Assembly: GCA_903912445.1 (NCBI GenBank)
Contig: CAIWHP010000258.1
Location: 27,513-91,512, forward strand
From: an uncultured Lentisphaerota bacterium
Lineage (GTDB): Bacteria > Verrucomicrobiota > Kiritimatiellia > CAIQIC01
Direction of reading: 5' to 3'
DNA length: 64,000 nt
The notes under the pieces are model-generated. The model ran no database searches. It was not told the DNA's origin and saw nothing but the letters and a program-made list of their open reading frames with translations. Made by a program: the position numbers and the translations under genes. Position 1 is the stretch's first letter; every line of letters starts with the position of its first letter. Shown piece by piece: positions 26,847 to 34,860 of this stretch.

Positions 26847-26920
26847 TTTTCCAAGGTTTGGAACAGTGCCCCGGTGCTTTTTCCCTTCGACTGCGCTCAG
26901 GGCAGGCAAGCTTGGAAAAG
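26847..26920. repeat. palindrome pair, second copy split by a 23-bp insert
   Basis: TTTTCCAAGGTTTGGAAC has its centre at 26856. Downstream, TTTTTCC (26878-26884) and AAGCTTGGAAAAG (26908-26920) would join into a perfect palindrome if the 23 bp at 26885-26907 (CTTCGACTGCGCTCAGGG...) were removed. The restored centre would be about 26887, 31-32 bp from the first. Confidence 0.7.
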
Positions 26921-26933
26921 CCGGAGAATCATC

Positions 26934-28031
26934 ATGCCTATGAAAATCAAAGCTGCTGAAAGCTGCCGCTGGGACGCGCTCGCGCTGGGCGAGGTGATGC
27001 TGCGGCTGGACCCGGGCTGCGGGCGCATCCGCACGGCCCGCGAATTCAAGGTGTGGGAAGGCGGCGGCGAATACAACGTGGTGCGCGGGCTGCGGCGCTG
27101 CTTCGGGCTGCGCACGAGCGTCGTCACCGCGGTGGTGGATAACGAGATCGGGCGGCTGCTGGAGGACCTGATGCTGCAGGGCGGCGTGGACCTCTCGCAC
27201 GTGCGCTGGGTGCCGTTCGACGGCATCGGACGCGCGGCGCGCATCGGGCTCAACTTCACCGAGCGCGGCTACGGCCTCCGCGGCGCGGTCGGCTGCTCGG
27301 ATCGCGGCCACTCGGCGGCGGCGCAGCTCAAGCCGGGCGACGTGGACTGGAAAAAGCTTTTCGTCGAGGAAGGCGTCCGCTGGCTGCACTGCGGCGGCAT
27401 CTTCGCCGCGCTCTCCGCGACCGCCGCCGACCTGACGATCGAGGCGATGGAGGCGGCGCAGGCCGCCGGGACGATCGTTTCCTACGACCTCAACTTCCGC
27501 GCGTCGCTGTGGAAGGCGCAAGGCGGGACCCAGCGCGCGATGGAGGTCAACCGCCGCATCGCGGGCCTGGTGGATGTGATGATCGGCAACGAGGAAGATT
27601 TCACGGCGGCGCTGGGCTTTGAGGTGCCCGGCATGGACGCGCACCTGTCCAACATGGACCCGGCGAACTTCAAGAAGATGATCACCGAGGTCACGCGGAT
27701 GTATCCCAACTTCAAGGCCGTGGCCACGACGCTGCGCAACGCCAAGACTGCGACGGTCAACGACTGGGCCGCCATCCTCGCCACCGAGGGCGGCTTCTTC
27801 GAATCCATTAAGCGCGAAGAACTGGAAATTTTCGACCGCGTCGGCGGCGGCGATAGCTTCGCCTCCGGCCTGATCTACGGCTTCCTCGCCGGCCGCCCGC
27901 CCCAGGAGTGCGTGGACCTCGGCGCCGCCCACGGCGCGCTCGCCATGACCACGCCCGGCGACACCAGCATGGCCACGCTCAAGGAAGTCGAAGCGGCGAT
28001 GAAGGGCAAGGGCGCGCGGGTCATCCGCTGA
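26934..28031 (+). CDS. PfkB-family sugar kinase (2-keto-3-deoxygluconate kinase-like)
   Basis: A 365-residue ribokinase-fold kinase. The N-terminal strand LALGEVMLRLDPG, the substrate-side GGGEYNVVRGLRR and the C-terminal anion-hole/catalytic motif RVGGGDSFASGLIYGFLAG are all present. The opening and length most resemble KdgK, which phosphorylates 2-keto-3-deoxygluconate from uronic-acid breakdown. This fits the hexuronate-type transporter 2 kb upstream but is not proven. A GGAGA site precedes ATG 26934, and a second ATG two codons on is possible. Interrupted and intact palindromes lie in the leader. Confidence 0.8.
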   Translation: MPMKIKAAESCRWDALALGEVMLRLDPGCGRIRTAREFKVWEGGGEYNVVRGLRRCFGLRTSVVTAVVDNEIGRLLEDLMLQGGVDLSHVRWVPFDGIGRAARIGLNFTERGYGLRGAVGCSDRGHSAAAQLKPGDVDWKKLFVEEGVRWLHCGGIFAALSATAADLTIEAMEAAQAAGTIVSYDLNFRASLWKAQGGTQRAMEVNRRIAGLVDVMIGNEEDFTAALGFEVPGMDAHLSNMDPANFKKMITEVTRMYPNFKAVATTLRNAKTATVNDWAAILATEGGFFESIKREELEIFDRVGGGDSFASGLIYGFLAGRPPQECVDLGAAHGALAMTTPGDTSMATLKEVEAAMKGKGARVIR

Positions 28032-28092
28032 CGCACCAGCAATGTCCTGCATGTGGCCGGATTCAATTCACGCCGATGCAGGGGGAGCATTC

Positions 28093-30357
28093 ATGCAGAA
28101 AACGTATATCGCCGGGCTTGTGACGGGCGCGCTATGGGCCAGCGCGATGCTGGCTGCGCCTGCGGCAGGCGTCATCCCCTACCCTGACGCTTTGGCGGCG
28201 GCCAGCGTCACGGAAGAAAACCTTGCGGACATTTCCAAGCGCGGGCTGGTGATCGGCAATGGCGAATTGAACGCGATCGTCTATTCCGTCGGCAACGCCA
28301 TCCATCTGCGGCTGGCCAAGAACGATTGCTGGGATTTGCGGGTGGATACCGAAGACGATCCGCCCTTGCCAAGCATCAATCCGGCGACCGGCATCGTTTC
28401 GAATTATCACGGCGCGGCGGGCAGCTGGAAGAAGCCCTATCCGACGGCGCTGCCTTGCGCGGAGGCCGTGCTGGGCGGCAGCGACCCGGGCGCGCTCATC
28501 AGCGCCACGCTCGACCTCGCCAAGGCGGCGGTCACGATCAAGACCGGCGCGGAAACCGTTGACGCGCGGGTGCTGGCGCAGGACAACGTGGTGCTCATCC
28601 ATTCCGCCCGCCCGTTGTCACTCACCGGGATTTTGGGCTTCCTTAAGGACAAGAATATCGACCAGTGGATCAGCCAGGCTGAACGCGGGGAGCGTGGCGG
28701 CTATCAGTTCCTGCATCAAAACATTCCCGGCGACAAGGATATGAGCGGCATGGACATCTATGTCGTCGCCGGCCGGCGCGGCGCGACACAGGCGCTGACC
28801 GTGGTCACGTCGCGCGAGGTCAAAGAGCCGCTGGACGCCGCGGTGGCGCTCGTCACGCGGACGCTGGCCGATGACGGCGCGGTCGCGAAGCACGAGAAAA
28901 GCTGGGAGACGTTCTGGTCGTGGAGCGGAGTCCAGCTGGGCGATGCGGAACTGCAAAACTGGTGGTATCGCATGGTCTATTTCTTTCGCGTGTTCTCGCG
29001 GAGTGACGGCAACGCCGTCGGATTGGCCGCGTGTTTCGATAAGCTGGCCGGCTGGCACAATTCGCTCAAGCTCAACTACAACATCCAGCAGACCTATCTC
29101 GCCGCGGCGCCCATCGGCCACCCCGAACTGCTGGAGCCGTTCATCGACACGCTCACGCGCGGTCTGCCGCGCGGCCGCTGGTTCGCTCGGGCCAGCTTCG
29201 TCGGCGCGGAAGGCGCCTTCTTCTTCAGCGACAACTATCCCTTCGAGCCGGACCCGGCAAAATGCCAGACGAAATGGAAGCACCAACAAAGCTACATGCC
29301 GTGGGGCTACACCTGGGGCATGGCGGGCCACACCGCCTGCGTCATCTGGGATTATTACAAGTTTGCGCCCACGCCCGCGCACTTGGACCGCGTCTATCCG
29401 CTGCTCAAGGAATTCGGCCTGTTCTATTGCTCCCTCCTGGAAAAGTGTCCGCTCGTCGAAGGCAAGCGGCGGATGGGCCCGAGCTTTTTCCCGGAACTCG
29501 GCCGCTTCAACGAATTCAACGTCTGCTACGACATTTCCTTTATAACCGCCGCGCTGCAGATCGCGCGCGAGGCCGCCGCGCTCAAGGGCGAAGACGCGTT
29601 CGTCAAGCGCCTCGACGCCAACCTCGCGCAGGTGCCCACCTACGGCACGCAGCCGGATCCGGAGCAAGGAAACCAGACCGTGATCGAGCAGTGGTCGGGC
29701 GCGAAATTCAACGAAGGCCATGACCGTCACGGCACCCTGATCCAGGGCATTTTCCCGGCAGGCCTCATCAACTGGTTCTCCAGCGACGAACTCAAAGGAT
29801 TGGGCCGACGCACGATCAACCGCGTCGAGAAGTCCACCTCCCACGCCAACTCCAACGTCATGCTCAACCTCGCGCGCGCCCGGCTCGGCCTAGGCGCCGA
29901 GGCCATCGCCAACGCGAAGCTGTGCTTCTCCGGCACCGAGGCCGGCAAGTATTCCAAGGCGCAGCCGAACGGGCTCTTTTACTGGAATGCGCACGGCTAC
30001 TTCATGTCCGAACAGGTGGCGATCGCGCGGCTGGTGACGGAGTTGCTCCTGCAAAGCGTGGGCGACGTGATCCGGATCTTTCCGGCGTGGCCCACCGAGA
30101 CGGATGCGCGCTTCACGGATTTGCTTGCCCAAGGCGGCTTCGCGGTGTCGGCCGATCAGGCCGGCGGCATCATCAGCAACGTCAAGATCCACTCTACCGT
30201 CGGCGGCACGGCCAAGCTGCTCAATCCGTGGCCGCAGCATAGCTTCACCGTGATCGAGCAAGCCACCAACGTCAGCATCCCCGTCACGCTCGAAGGCGGC
30301 AGATACTCCTTCCCCACCACCGCCGGAAAAACCTATCTGCTTCGTGCCACGAAATGA
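28093..30357 (+). CDS. secreted GH95-like (alpha/alpha)6-barrel glycoside hydrolase
   Basis: A 754-residue exported protein (signal MQKTYIAGLVTGALWASAMLAAPAAG). An N-terminal beta-sandwich (KRGLVIGNGELNAIVYSVGNAIHLRLAKNDCWD) precedes a helical-barrel catalytic region (about 270-680: NLNYNIQQTYLAA-type segment, SYMPWGYTWGMAGH, SHANSNVMLNLARARLG) and a C-terminal beta-domain (DVIRIFPAWP, GGTAKLLNPWP). The arrangement matches GH95 alpha-L-fucosidases and related families, but the catalytic residues cannot be assigned with certainty. It starts 61 bp after the PfkB kinase gene, suggesting co-regulation. Confidence 0.7.
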   Translation: MQKTYIAGLVTGALWASAMLAAPAAGVIPYPDALAAASVTEENLADISKRGLVIGNGELNAIVYSVGNAIHLRLAKNDCWDLRVDTEDDPPLPSINPATGIVSNYHGAAGSWKKPYPTALPCAEAVLGGSDPGALISATLDLAKAAVTIKTGAETVDARVLAQDNVVLIHSARPLSLTGILGFLKDKNIDQWISQAERGERGGYQFLHQNIPGDKDMSGMDIYVVAGRRGATQALTVVTSREVKEPLDAAVALVTRTLADDGAVAKHEKSWETFWSWSGVQLGDAELQNWWYRMVYFFRVFSRSDGNAVGLAACFDKLAGWHNSLKLNYNIQQTYLAAAPIGHPELLEPFIDTLTRGLPRGRWFARASFVGAEGAFFFSDNYPFEPDPAKCQTKWKHQQSYMPWGYTWGMAGHTACVIWDYYKFAPTPAHLDRVYPLLKEFGLFYCSLLEKCPLVEGKRRMGPSFFPELGRFNEFNVCYDISFITAALQIAREAAALKGEDAFVKRLDANLAQVPTYGTQPDPEQGNQTVIEQWSGAKFNEGHDRHGTLIQGIFPAGLINWFSSDELKGLGRRTINRVEKSTSHANSNVMLNLARARLGLGAEAIANAKLCFSGTEAGKYSKAQPNGLFYWNAHGYFMSEQVAIARLVTELLLQSVGDVIRIFPAWPTETDARFTDLLAQGGFAVSADQAGGIISNVKIHSTVGGTAKLLNPWPQHSFTVIEQATNVSIPVTLEGGRYSFPTTAGKTYLLRATK

Positions 30358-30420
30358 GTTTCTCTGAGTACCGAGACACCCGACGACTAATCGGGAATCA
30401 GCGCCCAACATGGGCAAGAC

Positions 30421-30444
30421 GCCGCGTGAGGTCGCGCGGCCTAC
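30421..30444. repeat. GTAG-type inverted repeat (GCCGCGTGA arms, minus orientation)
   Basis: GCCGCGTGAGGTCGCGCGGC followed by CTAC. On the minus strand it reads GTAGGCCGCGCGACC and resembles the element at 45132-45151. Confidence 0.65.
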
Positions 30445-30481
30445 AAAATCGCCCGTAACATACTGCACTTTCAGTTGTGGG

Positions 30482-30498
30482 CCGGGTCACAGACCCGG
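30482..30498. repeat. short inverted repeat (CCGGGTC-ACA-GACCCGG)
   Basis: Seven-base perfect stem with a 3-nt loop. A near-identical stem recurs at 45088-45106 with loop GGT. Confidence 0.65.
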
Positions 30499-30519
30499 CG
30501 AAACAGCCTATTGCGGTGC

Positions 30520-30567
30520 CGTCAAGCCATGGAAAAATCACGCTGTTTGAGTTCCAAGACTTGGTCA
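30520..30567. repeat. degenerate palindrome pair
   Basis: CAAGCCATGGAAAAA (centre about 30527) and GTTCCAAGACTTGGTC (centre about 30559), 32 bp apart. Each has one weak arm, but the spacing fits the other loci. Confidence 0.45.
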
Positions 30568-30632
30568 ACTGCCGCGGGCGCGAAGGTTTCGGAGCGTGGC
30601 CGCTTCCGGGACCAGTCACTGGTCGCTGGCGT

Positions 30633-30660
30633 GGAGTGCGCAAGCGGGCTAGCGCACTCC
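30633..30660. repeat. inverted repeat (GGAGTGCGC..GCGCACTCC)
   Basis: Perfect 9-bp arms with a 10-nt loop. A related sequence (GGAGTGCGCCAGC) lies near 7834. Confidence 0.6.
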
Positions 30661-30681
30661 AAGGCTGCTAAAAAGCCCGGG

Positions 30682-30709
30682 TTGCCGTGCAATTTTTGCG
30701 CGCTACGCT
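30682..30709 (+). promoter_or_regulatory. candidate promoter of the three-heme protein gene
   Basis: TTGCCG (30682-30687), 16-bp spacer, TACGCT (30704-30709). Predicted +1 near 30716, leader about 26 nt containing AGAGGA. Confidence 0.45.
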
Positions 30710-30741
30710 CGTTTGTTCTGCGTGCGTCAGAGGAACCTTTT

Positions 30742-33700
30742 ATGAGCCTGAAAAACTGGATTTGGCTGCTGCTGGGCGCGCTGGCGGCCAGCTCGGACCT
30801 GCGCGCGGCGCCGGCGCCGGTGGCGTTCCCGCCGGTCTTCTATGCGGCGGAGTCCGTCGGCAAGATCCAGCGCTATGACGAGCGCGGCAAGGTGACGTGG
30901 GACTTCCCCGCCGAGATGGCGCGCGATGTGCAGGTGACGACGAACGGCAATGTGCTGTTCTGCTACAACAAGAAGTATGACTCCAAGCGCAACGACCAGG
31001 CCTCCGGCGTGATGGAAGTGACGCCGCAAAAGCAGGTTGTGTTTCATTTTCAGACCACCGGCCAGGTGTGGACGTGCCAGCGGTTGCCCGACGGGCGCAC
31101 GCTGGTGGGCAACGCGAGCCGCGGCGAGGTGCTGCTGGTCAGCAGCAAGGGCGCGGTGGAGAAAACCATCCGCATCCAGAACGCGCCCGGGCACAGCGCC
31201 CTGCGGCACGCGCGCTACACGCCCAACGGTCACATCCTCGTGGCGGAGGAATCGGCCAGTGCGATCCGTGAATACGATCTGGAGAACAAGGTGGTCCGCG
31301 AAATCAAGACGCCGTTCCGTCCGTTCTCCGTGGCCGTGCTGCCCGATGGCCTGATCATCGTCAGCGGCCAGACGGGCATCATGGCCTACAACCTGGCCAA
31401 CCGCGTAATGTGGCAGGTGAACGCGAAGGATCTGCCCACCCTTGGCATCCGCTGGTTCGCCGGTTTCCAACTCCTGGAAGGCAACCGCCTGCTGATCTGC
31501 AACGCGGGCGGCAAGGTGCCGCTCTTCGCGCTGGCGCCCTCCAAGACCAAGACACAAGTGTTGTGGCACAGCGGCACCAACCAGCTGCCGATGGGCCACG
31601 CCGCCGCCCTGACCGCACCGTGGCTGACACTGAAGCCAAAGACGATCCTGGTGCCGGAAGATCACGCGGTGGCGGCGCGCGAACTGGATCAGTTTGGCGT
31701 CCGCGAGATTGTCTTTGCCACGCGCACACAGATTGCCGAGGGGCACTGGTACGCGAACTTCGGCTATTACGCGGCGGAGGATACGCACCCGTGCTACGGC
31801 GTCGGCGGGCGGCTGGTGAAGCTCGACCTGGAGACCGGCGCGACGCAGGTGCTCGTGGACGATGTCGCGGGCACCGTGCGCGATCCGGCGGTGCACTATG
31901 ACGGCCGCACGCTGGTCTTCGCCTGGCGCAAGGGCGGCACCGAACAATTCCACCTCTATAAAATCAATGCCGATGGTTCCGGCTTGAAGCAATTGACCGA
32001 CGGGAAATATGACGACCTCGAGCCGAGCTGGTTGCCCGATGGCGGTATCGTTTTCATCTCCAGCCGCTGCAGGCGCTGGGTCAATTGCTGGTTGACGCAG
32101 GTGGCCACCATCCATCGCTGCGATGCCGACGGCCAGAACGTGACGCAACTGTCCGCCAACCTCGAGCACGACAACACGCCGTGGATGCTGCCCGATGGAC
32201 GCATCGCCTACCAGCGCTGGGAATATGTGGACCGTTCGCAGGTGCACTATCACCACCTCTGGACCATGTATCCCGACGGCACGAGCCAGATGATCTATTT
32301 CGGCAACCAGCATCCCGGCGGCGTGTTCATCGACGCCAAGCCGATCCCCGATTCCGATGCCGTCGTGTTGATCAATTCGCCGGGCCACGGCGGCCGGGAG
32401 CACATCGGTTACCTCGCCACGCTCAACGTCCGCAAGGGGCCGGACGAGACGGCGATGCTGCGCAACATCAGCGCGGCCCCGAACATGCGCGACCCGTTCC
32501 CGCTTTCGACCAACGCATTCCTCGTCGCCGCCGACCGCGAGATCCGTTTGTTCGACGCCGCCGGCAAGAGCCTCCAGGTCTATGCGCTGCCCACCGAGTG
32601 GGCCGATGTGACGATGCACGAGCCGCGCCCGCTGGTCCCCCACTCCCGCGAGATGCAGCTTCCCGCGCGCACCAAGCCGGAGCAGACCACCGGCGTGCTC
32701 GCCTGCATGGACGTCTATCTGGGCCGCAACATGGAAGGCGTCAAGCGCGGCGACATCAAGAAGCTGTTGATCCTCGAATCGCTGCCCAAGCCGATCAACT
32801 ACACCGGCGGCATGGAGCCGCTGACCTACGGCGGCAGCTTCACGCTCGAGCGCATCCTCGGCACCGTGCCGGTCGAGAGCGACGGCTCCGCCTACTTCGA
32901 GATGCCCGCCTCGCGCGCCTGCTTCTTCGTCGCGCTCGATGAGCAGGGCCGCTCGGTCAAGCGCATGCAGAGCTTCTGCACGGTCATGCCCGGCGAACGC
33001 ACCGGCTGCATCGGCTGCCACGAGCCGCGCACGGCGACGATGGACAAGATCCCCGCCGCCGGCAACATCACGCTGGCCATGCACCGCGCCCCCAGCCGCA
33101 TCACGCCCCTCCCCGGTATCCCCGAGGTCATCGACTACACCCGCAACATCCAGCCGATCTGGAACCGCCACTGCATCGGCTGCCACAGCCCCGACAAGCC
33201 CAGCGGCCACATGCTGCTGACCGGCGACGCCGGCCCGATGTATTCGCACAGCTACGTGATGCTCACGCTCCACCGGCAGGTGGCCGACGGGCGCAACCAG
33301 CCGAAGAGCAATTACGCACCGCGCACGCTTGGCGATGTGGCCAGCCCGTTGATGCAGAAGTTGGAGCCGACGCATCACGACGTGAAGGTGAGCGCCGCCG
33401 AAAAGGACATGGTGCGCTGCTGGATCAATTCCGCCGCGACCTGGCCCGGCACCTACGCCGCGCTCGGCTGCGGCATGATCGGCGGTTACGCGCAGAACAA
33501 CCTCGACCGCTCCGACGAGAAGCACGCCGCCGTACAGGCGATGGGCGGGATCTTTGACCGCCGTTGCGGCAGTTGCCATGGCCAGAAAGGCATGCAACTG
33601 CCGCGTTCGCTCTCCGACGAAGGCAACATCTCCTTCTGGATGCCGAACCTCGGCGACCCGCGCATCCGCTTCAGCCGCCACATCGTCTTCAACTTGAGCC

Positions 33701-34053
33701 GGCCGGATAAATCCCTGCTCTTGCTCGCGCCGCTCGCCAAGGCCGCCGGCGGCTGGGCCGAGACCGCGCTCCCCGCCGATCCCAAGAGCGCGAAACGCTG
33801 CCCCGCCGTCTTCAAGGACACCACAGACCCCGACTACGTGGCGCTGCTTGCCGCCATGCAGGCCGGCAAGGCGATGCTCGACAGCATGACGCGCTTCAAC
33901 ATGTCGAACTTCACCCCGCGCCCCGCCTACCTGCGCGAGATGAAGCGCTACGGCATCCTCCCGCCCGACTTCGATCCCGCCAAGCAGCAGGTGGATGTCT
34001 ACGACCTCGACCGCCGCTACTGGGAAGCGCTCTGGCATCAGCCCTCGAAATAG
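30742..34053 (+). CDS. secreted beta-propeller/three-heme c-type cytochrome, hydrazine-synthase-alpha-like
   Basis: A 1,103-residue exported protein. The signal peptide (MSLKNWIWLLLGALAASSDLRA) is followed by an N-terminal propeller region (to about 330), a TolB/PD40-type propeller (DPAVHYDGRTLVFAWRKGG, YDDLEPSWLPDGGIVFISSR) and a C-terminal cytochrome region. Three CXXCH heme sites are seen: CIGCH at 756-760, CIGCH at 811-815 and CGSCH at 942-946. This order recalls the hydrazine synthase alpha-subunit-like proteins common in Planctomycetes and Verrucomicrobia, most of which do not make hydrazine. Its role here is unknown; periplasmic electron transfer tied to sugar oxidation is plausible. 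Confidence 0.75.
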   Translation: MSLKNWIWLLLGALAASSDLRAAPAPVAFPPVFYAAESVGKIQRYDERGKVTWDFPAEMARDVQVTTNGNVLFCYNKKYDSKRNDQASGVMEVTPQKQVVFHFQTTGQVWTCQRLPDGRTLVGNASRGEVLLVSSKGAVEKTIRIQNAPGHSALRHARYTPNGHILVAEESASAIREYDLENKVVREIKTPFRPFSVAVLPDGLIIVSGQTGIMAYNLANRVMWQVNAKDLPTLGIRWFAGFQLLEGNRLLICNAGGKVPLFALAPSKTKTQVLWHSGTNQLPMGHAAALTAPWLTLKPKTILVPEDHAVAARELDQFGVREIVFATRTQIAEGHWYANFGYYAAEDTHPCYGVGGRLVKLDLETGATQVLVDDVAGTVRDPAVHYDGRTLVFAWRKGGTEQFHLYKINADGSGLKQLTDGKYDDLEPSWLPDGGIVFISSRCRRWVNCWLTQVATIHRCDADGQNVTQLSANLEHDNTPWMLPDGRIAYQRWEYVDRSQVHYHHLWTMYPDGTSQMIYFGNQHPGGVFIDAKPIPDSDAVVLINSPGHGGREHIGYLATLNVRKGPDETAMLRNISAAPNMRDPFPLSTNAFLVAADREIRLFDAAGKSLQVYALPTEWADVTMHEPRPLVPHSREMQLPARTKPEQTTGVLACMDVYLGRNMEGVKRGDIKKLLILESLPKPINYTGGMEPLTYGGSFTLERILGTVPVESDGSAYFEMPASRACFFVALDEQGRSVKRMQSFCTVMPGERTGCIGCHEPRTATMDKIPAAGNITLAMHRAPSRITPLPGIPEVIDYTRNIQPIWNRHCIGCHSPDKPSGHMLLTGDAGPMYSHSYVMLTLHRQVADGRNQPKSNYAPRTLGDVASPLMQKLEPTHHDVKVSAAEKDMVRCWINSAATWPGTYAALGCGMIGGYAQNNLDRSDEKHAAVQAMGGIFDRRCGSCHGQKGMQLPRSLSDEGNISFWMPNLGDPRIRFSRHIVFNLSRPDKSLLLLAPLAKAAGGWAETALPADPKSAKRCPAVFKDTTDPDYVALLAAMQAGKAMLDSMTRFNMSNFTPRPAYLREMKRYGILPPDFDPAKQQVDVYDLDRRYWEALWHQPSK

Positions 34054-34263
34054 CGCGCCTCACTCACGGAAGAACTTGACTGCAGACCGCCGGGGTATGA
34101 ATCCCGCGGCGGAGATCAAGATGCCAGAAATCAGCAGGTTCCATGGCATTGTGATCGCCAGCTACTGTTTACGACAACAGCGCGCCCACCAGTGGGGAAA
34201 TCACTGCGCGCCGTGTCGCTGAGGCTCGCGGCCACCAGGGGGAATGCTTGGTCGTCATACGAC

Positions 34264-34313
34264 GATTCCAAGGATTGGAAAACCCTTGGTTCCAGTTTCC
34301 AATCCTTGGAAAA
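34264..34313. repeat. palindrome pair in mutually inverted orientation
   Basis: TTCCAAGGATTGGAAAA (centre 34273) and TTTCCAATCCTTGGAAAA (centre 34304), 31 bp apart. The second is the reverse complement of the first, so the two can also pair with each other as one long hairpin. They lie in the convergent gap, directly after the stop codon of the minus-strand gene ending at 34315, and may terminate it. Confidence 0.75.
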
Positions 34314-34314
34314 T

Positions 34315-34857
34315 TCAAAACGCCACAGCGCGGGCAGCAGGCGCGGCACCCCGTGGCTGGACCGGCTCTTTCGGGGCGGCGGGTGCGGGCGACGCTTTTT
34401 TAAGGAGCTCGGCGGCCTCGGCGGCGGGGATCTTTTTCAGATTCGTCACCGGGCGCGCGGGGAACGAAGACCCGTCGCTCGTGACGTAGTCGTGCTGCCA
34501 CGACAGCAGCACGAAGTCGCCGGGCTTGAGGTCATCGAGCACCGCGCGCCGGGCCGGATTACCCAAGGGCTTCTTGTTGTGGTCGCTGATGCGCACCGTG
34601 AACTGCCCCTGCTGCGGGTCACCGTACTGGCCGCGCTTTTCATAGACCAGATAGCCACGGATCTCGAAGGTGGCCACCTCCCCGGAGCCCTCGCACTTGT
34701 CGGGACAAAGCGCCGTGAGGCCGAGACATTTCTTGAACGGCGCGCCGGTGAACACGGCCACCGTTTCGTGGCGTGCGAGCAGCTCCCTTTTCTCCTCGGC
34801 CTGCGCAAGCGTGCCCAGCAGCGCCGCCACCAACACGATCGAGTTCAAAATACGCAT
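34315..34857 (-). CDS. small secreted protein of unknown function
   Basis: A 180-residue exported protein (signal MRILNSIVLVAALLGTLAQA). The mature domain has a cysteine cluster C-x6-C-x3-C in KKCLGLTALCPDKCEGSG (about residues 43-60), then a beta-rich stretch (VATFEIRGYLVYEKRG, QFTVRISDHNKKPLG, KPGDFVLLSWQHDYV) and a Pro/Ala-rich tail. The three cysteines could bind a metal, but I do not recognise the family. Its ATG is only 3 bp after the valS stop, so it shares the valS transcript. Palindromes follow its stop codon. Confidence 0.7.
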   Translation of the reverse strand: MRILNSIVLVAALLGTLAQAEEKRELLARHETVAVFTGAPFKKCLGLTALCPDKCEGSGEVATFEIRGYLVYEKRGQYGDPQQGQFTVRISDHNKKPLGNPARRAVLDDLKPGDFVLLSWQHDYVTSDGSSFPARPVTNLKKIPAAEAAELLKKASPAPAAPKEPVQPRGAAPAARAVAF

Positions 34858-34860
34858 GGT

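Larger units (their letters stand above)
26618..26933. other. repeat-dense gene-free stretch
   Basis: Contains two GTAG-type inverted repeats (26663-26687 and 26742-26768), a palindrome pair (26847-26920) whose second copy is interrupted by a 23-bp repeat, and the start-proximal leader of the PfkB kinase gene. No gene is supported. Confidence 0.7.
30358..30741. other. gene-free stretch with several inverted repeats
   Basis: Holds GTAG-type inverted repeats at 30421-30444 and 30482-30498, a degenerate palindrome pair (30520-30567), a GGAGTGCGC/GCGCACTCC hairpin (30633-30660) and the promoter of the three-heme protein. No coding sequence supported. Confidence 0.6.

Noticed and set aside
30727-34038. 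A 1,103-codon open frame on the minus strand opposite the three-heme protein gene
   Set aside because: It mirrors the plus-strand gene with heme motifs and signal peptide. Its composition (Val, Ala, Arg, Asp, His-rich without domains) is that of a high-GC shadow frame.
30742-34053. The hydrazine-synthase-like protein as evidence of anammox metabolism
   Set aside because: Only an alpha-like architecture is present; no beta/gamma subunit or hydrazine dehydrogenase is in the window, and such homologs are common in non-anammox bacteria.
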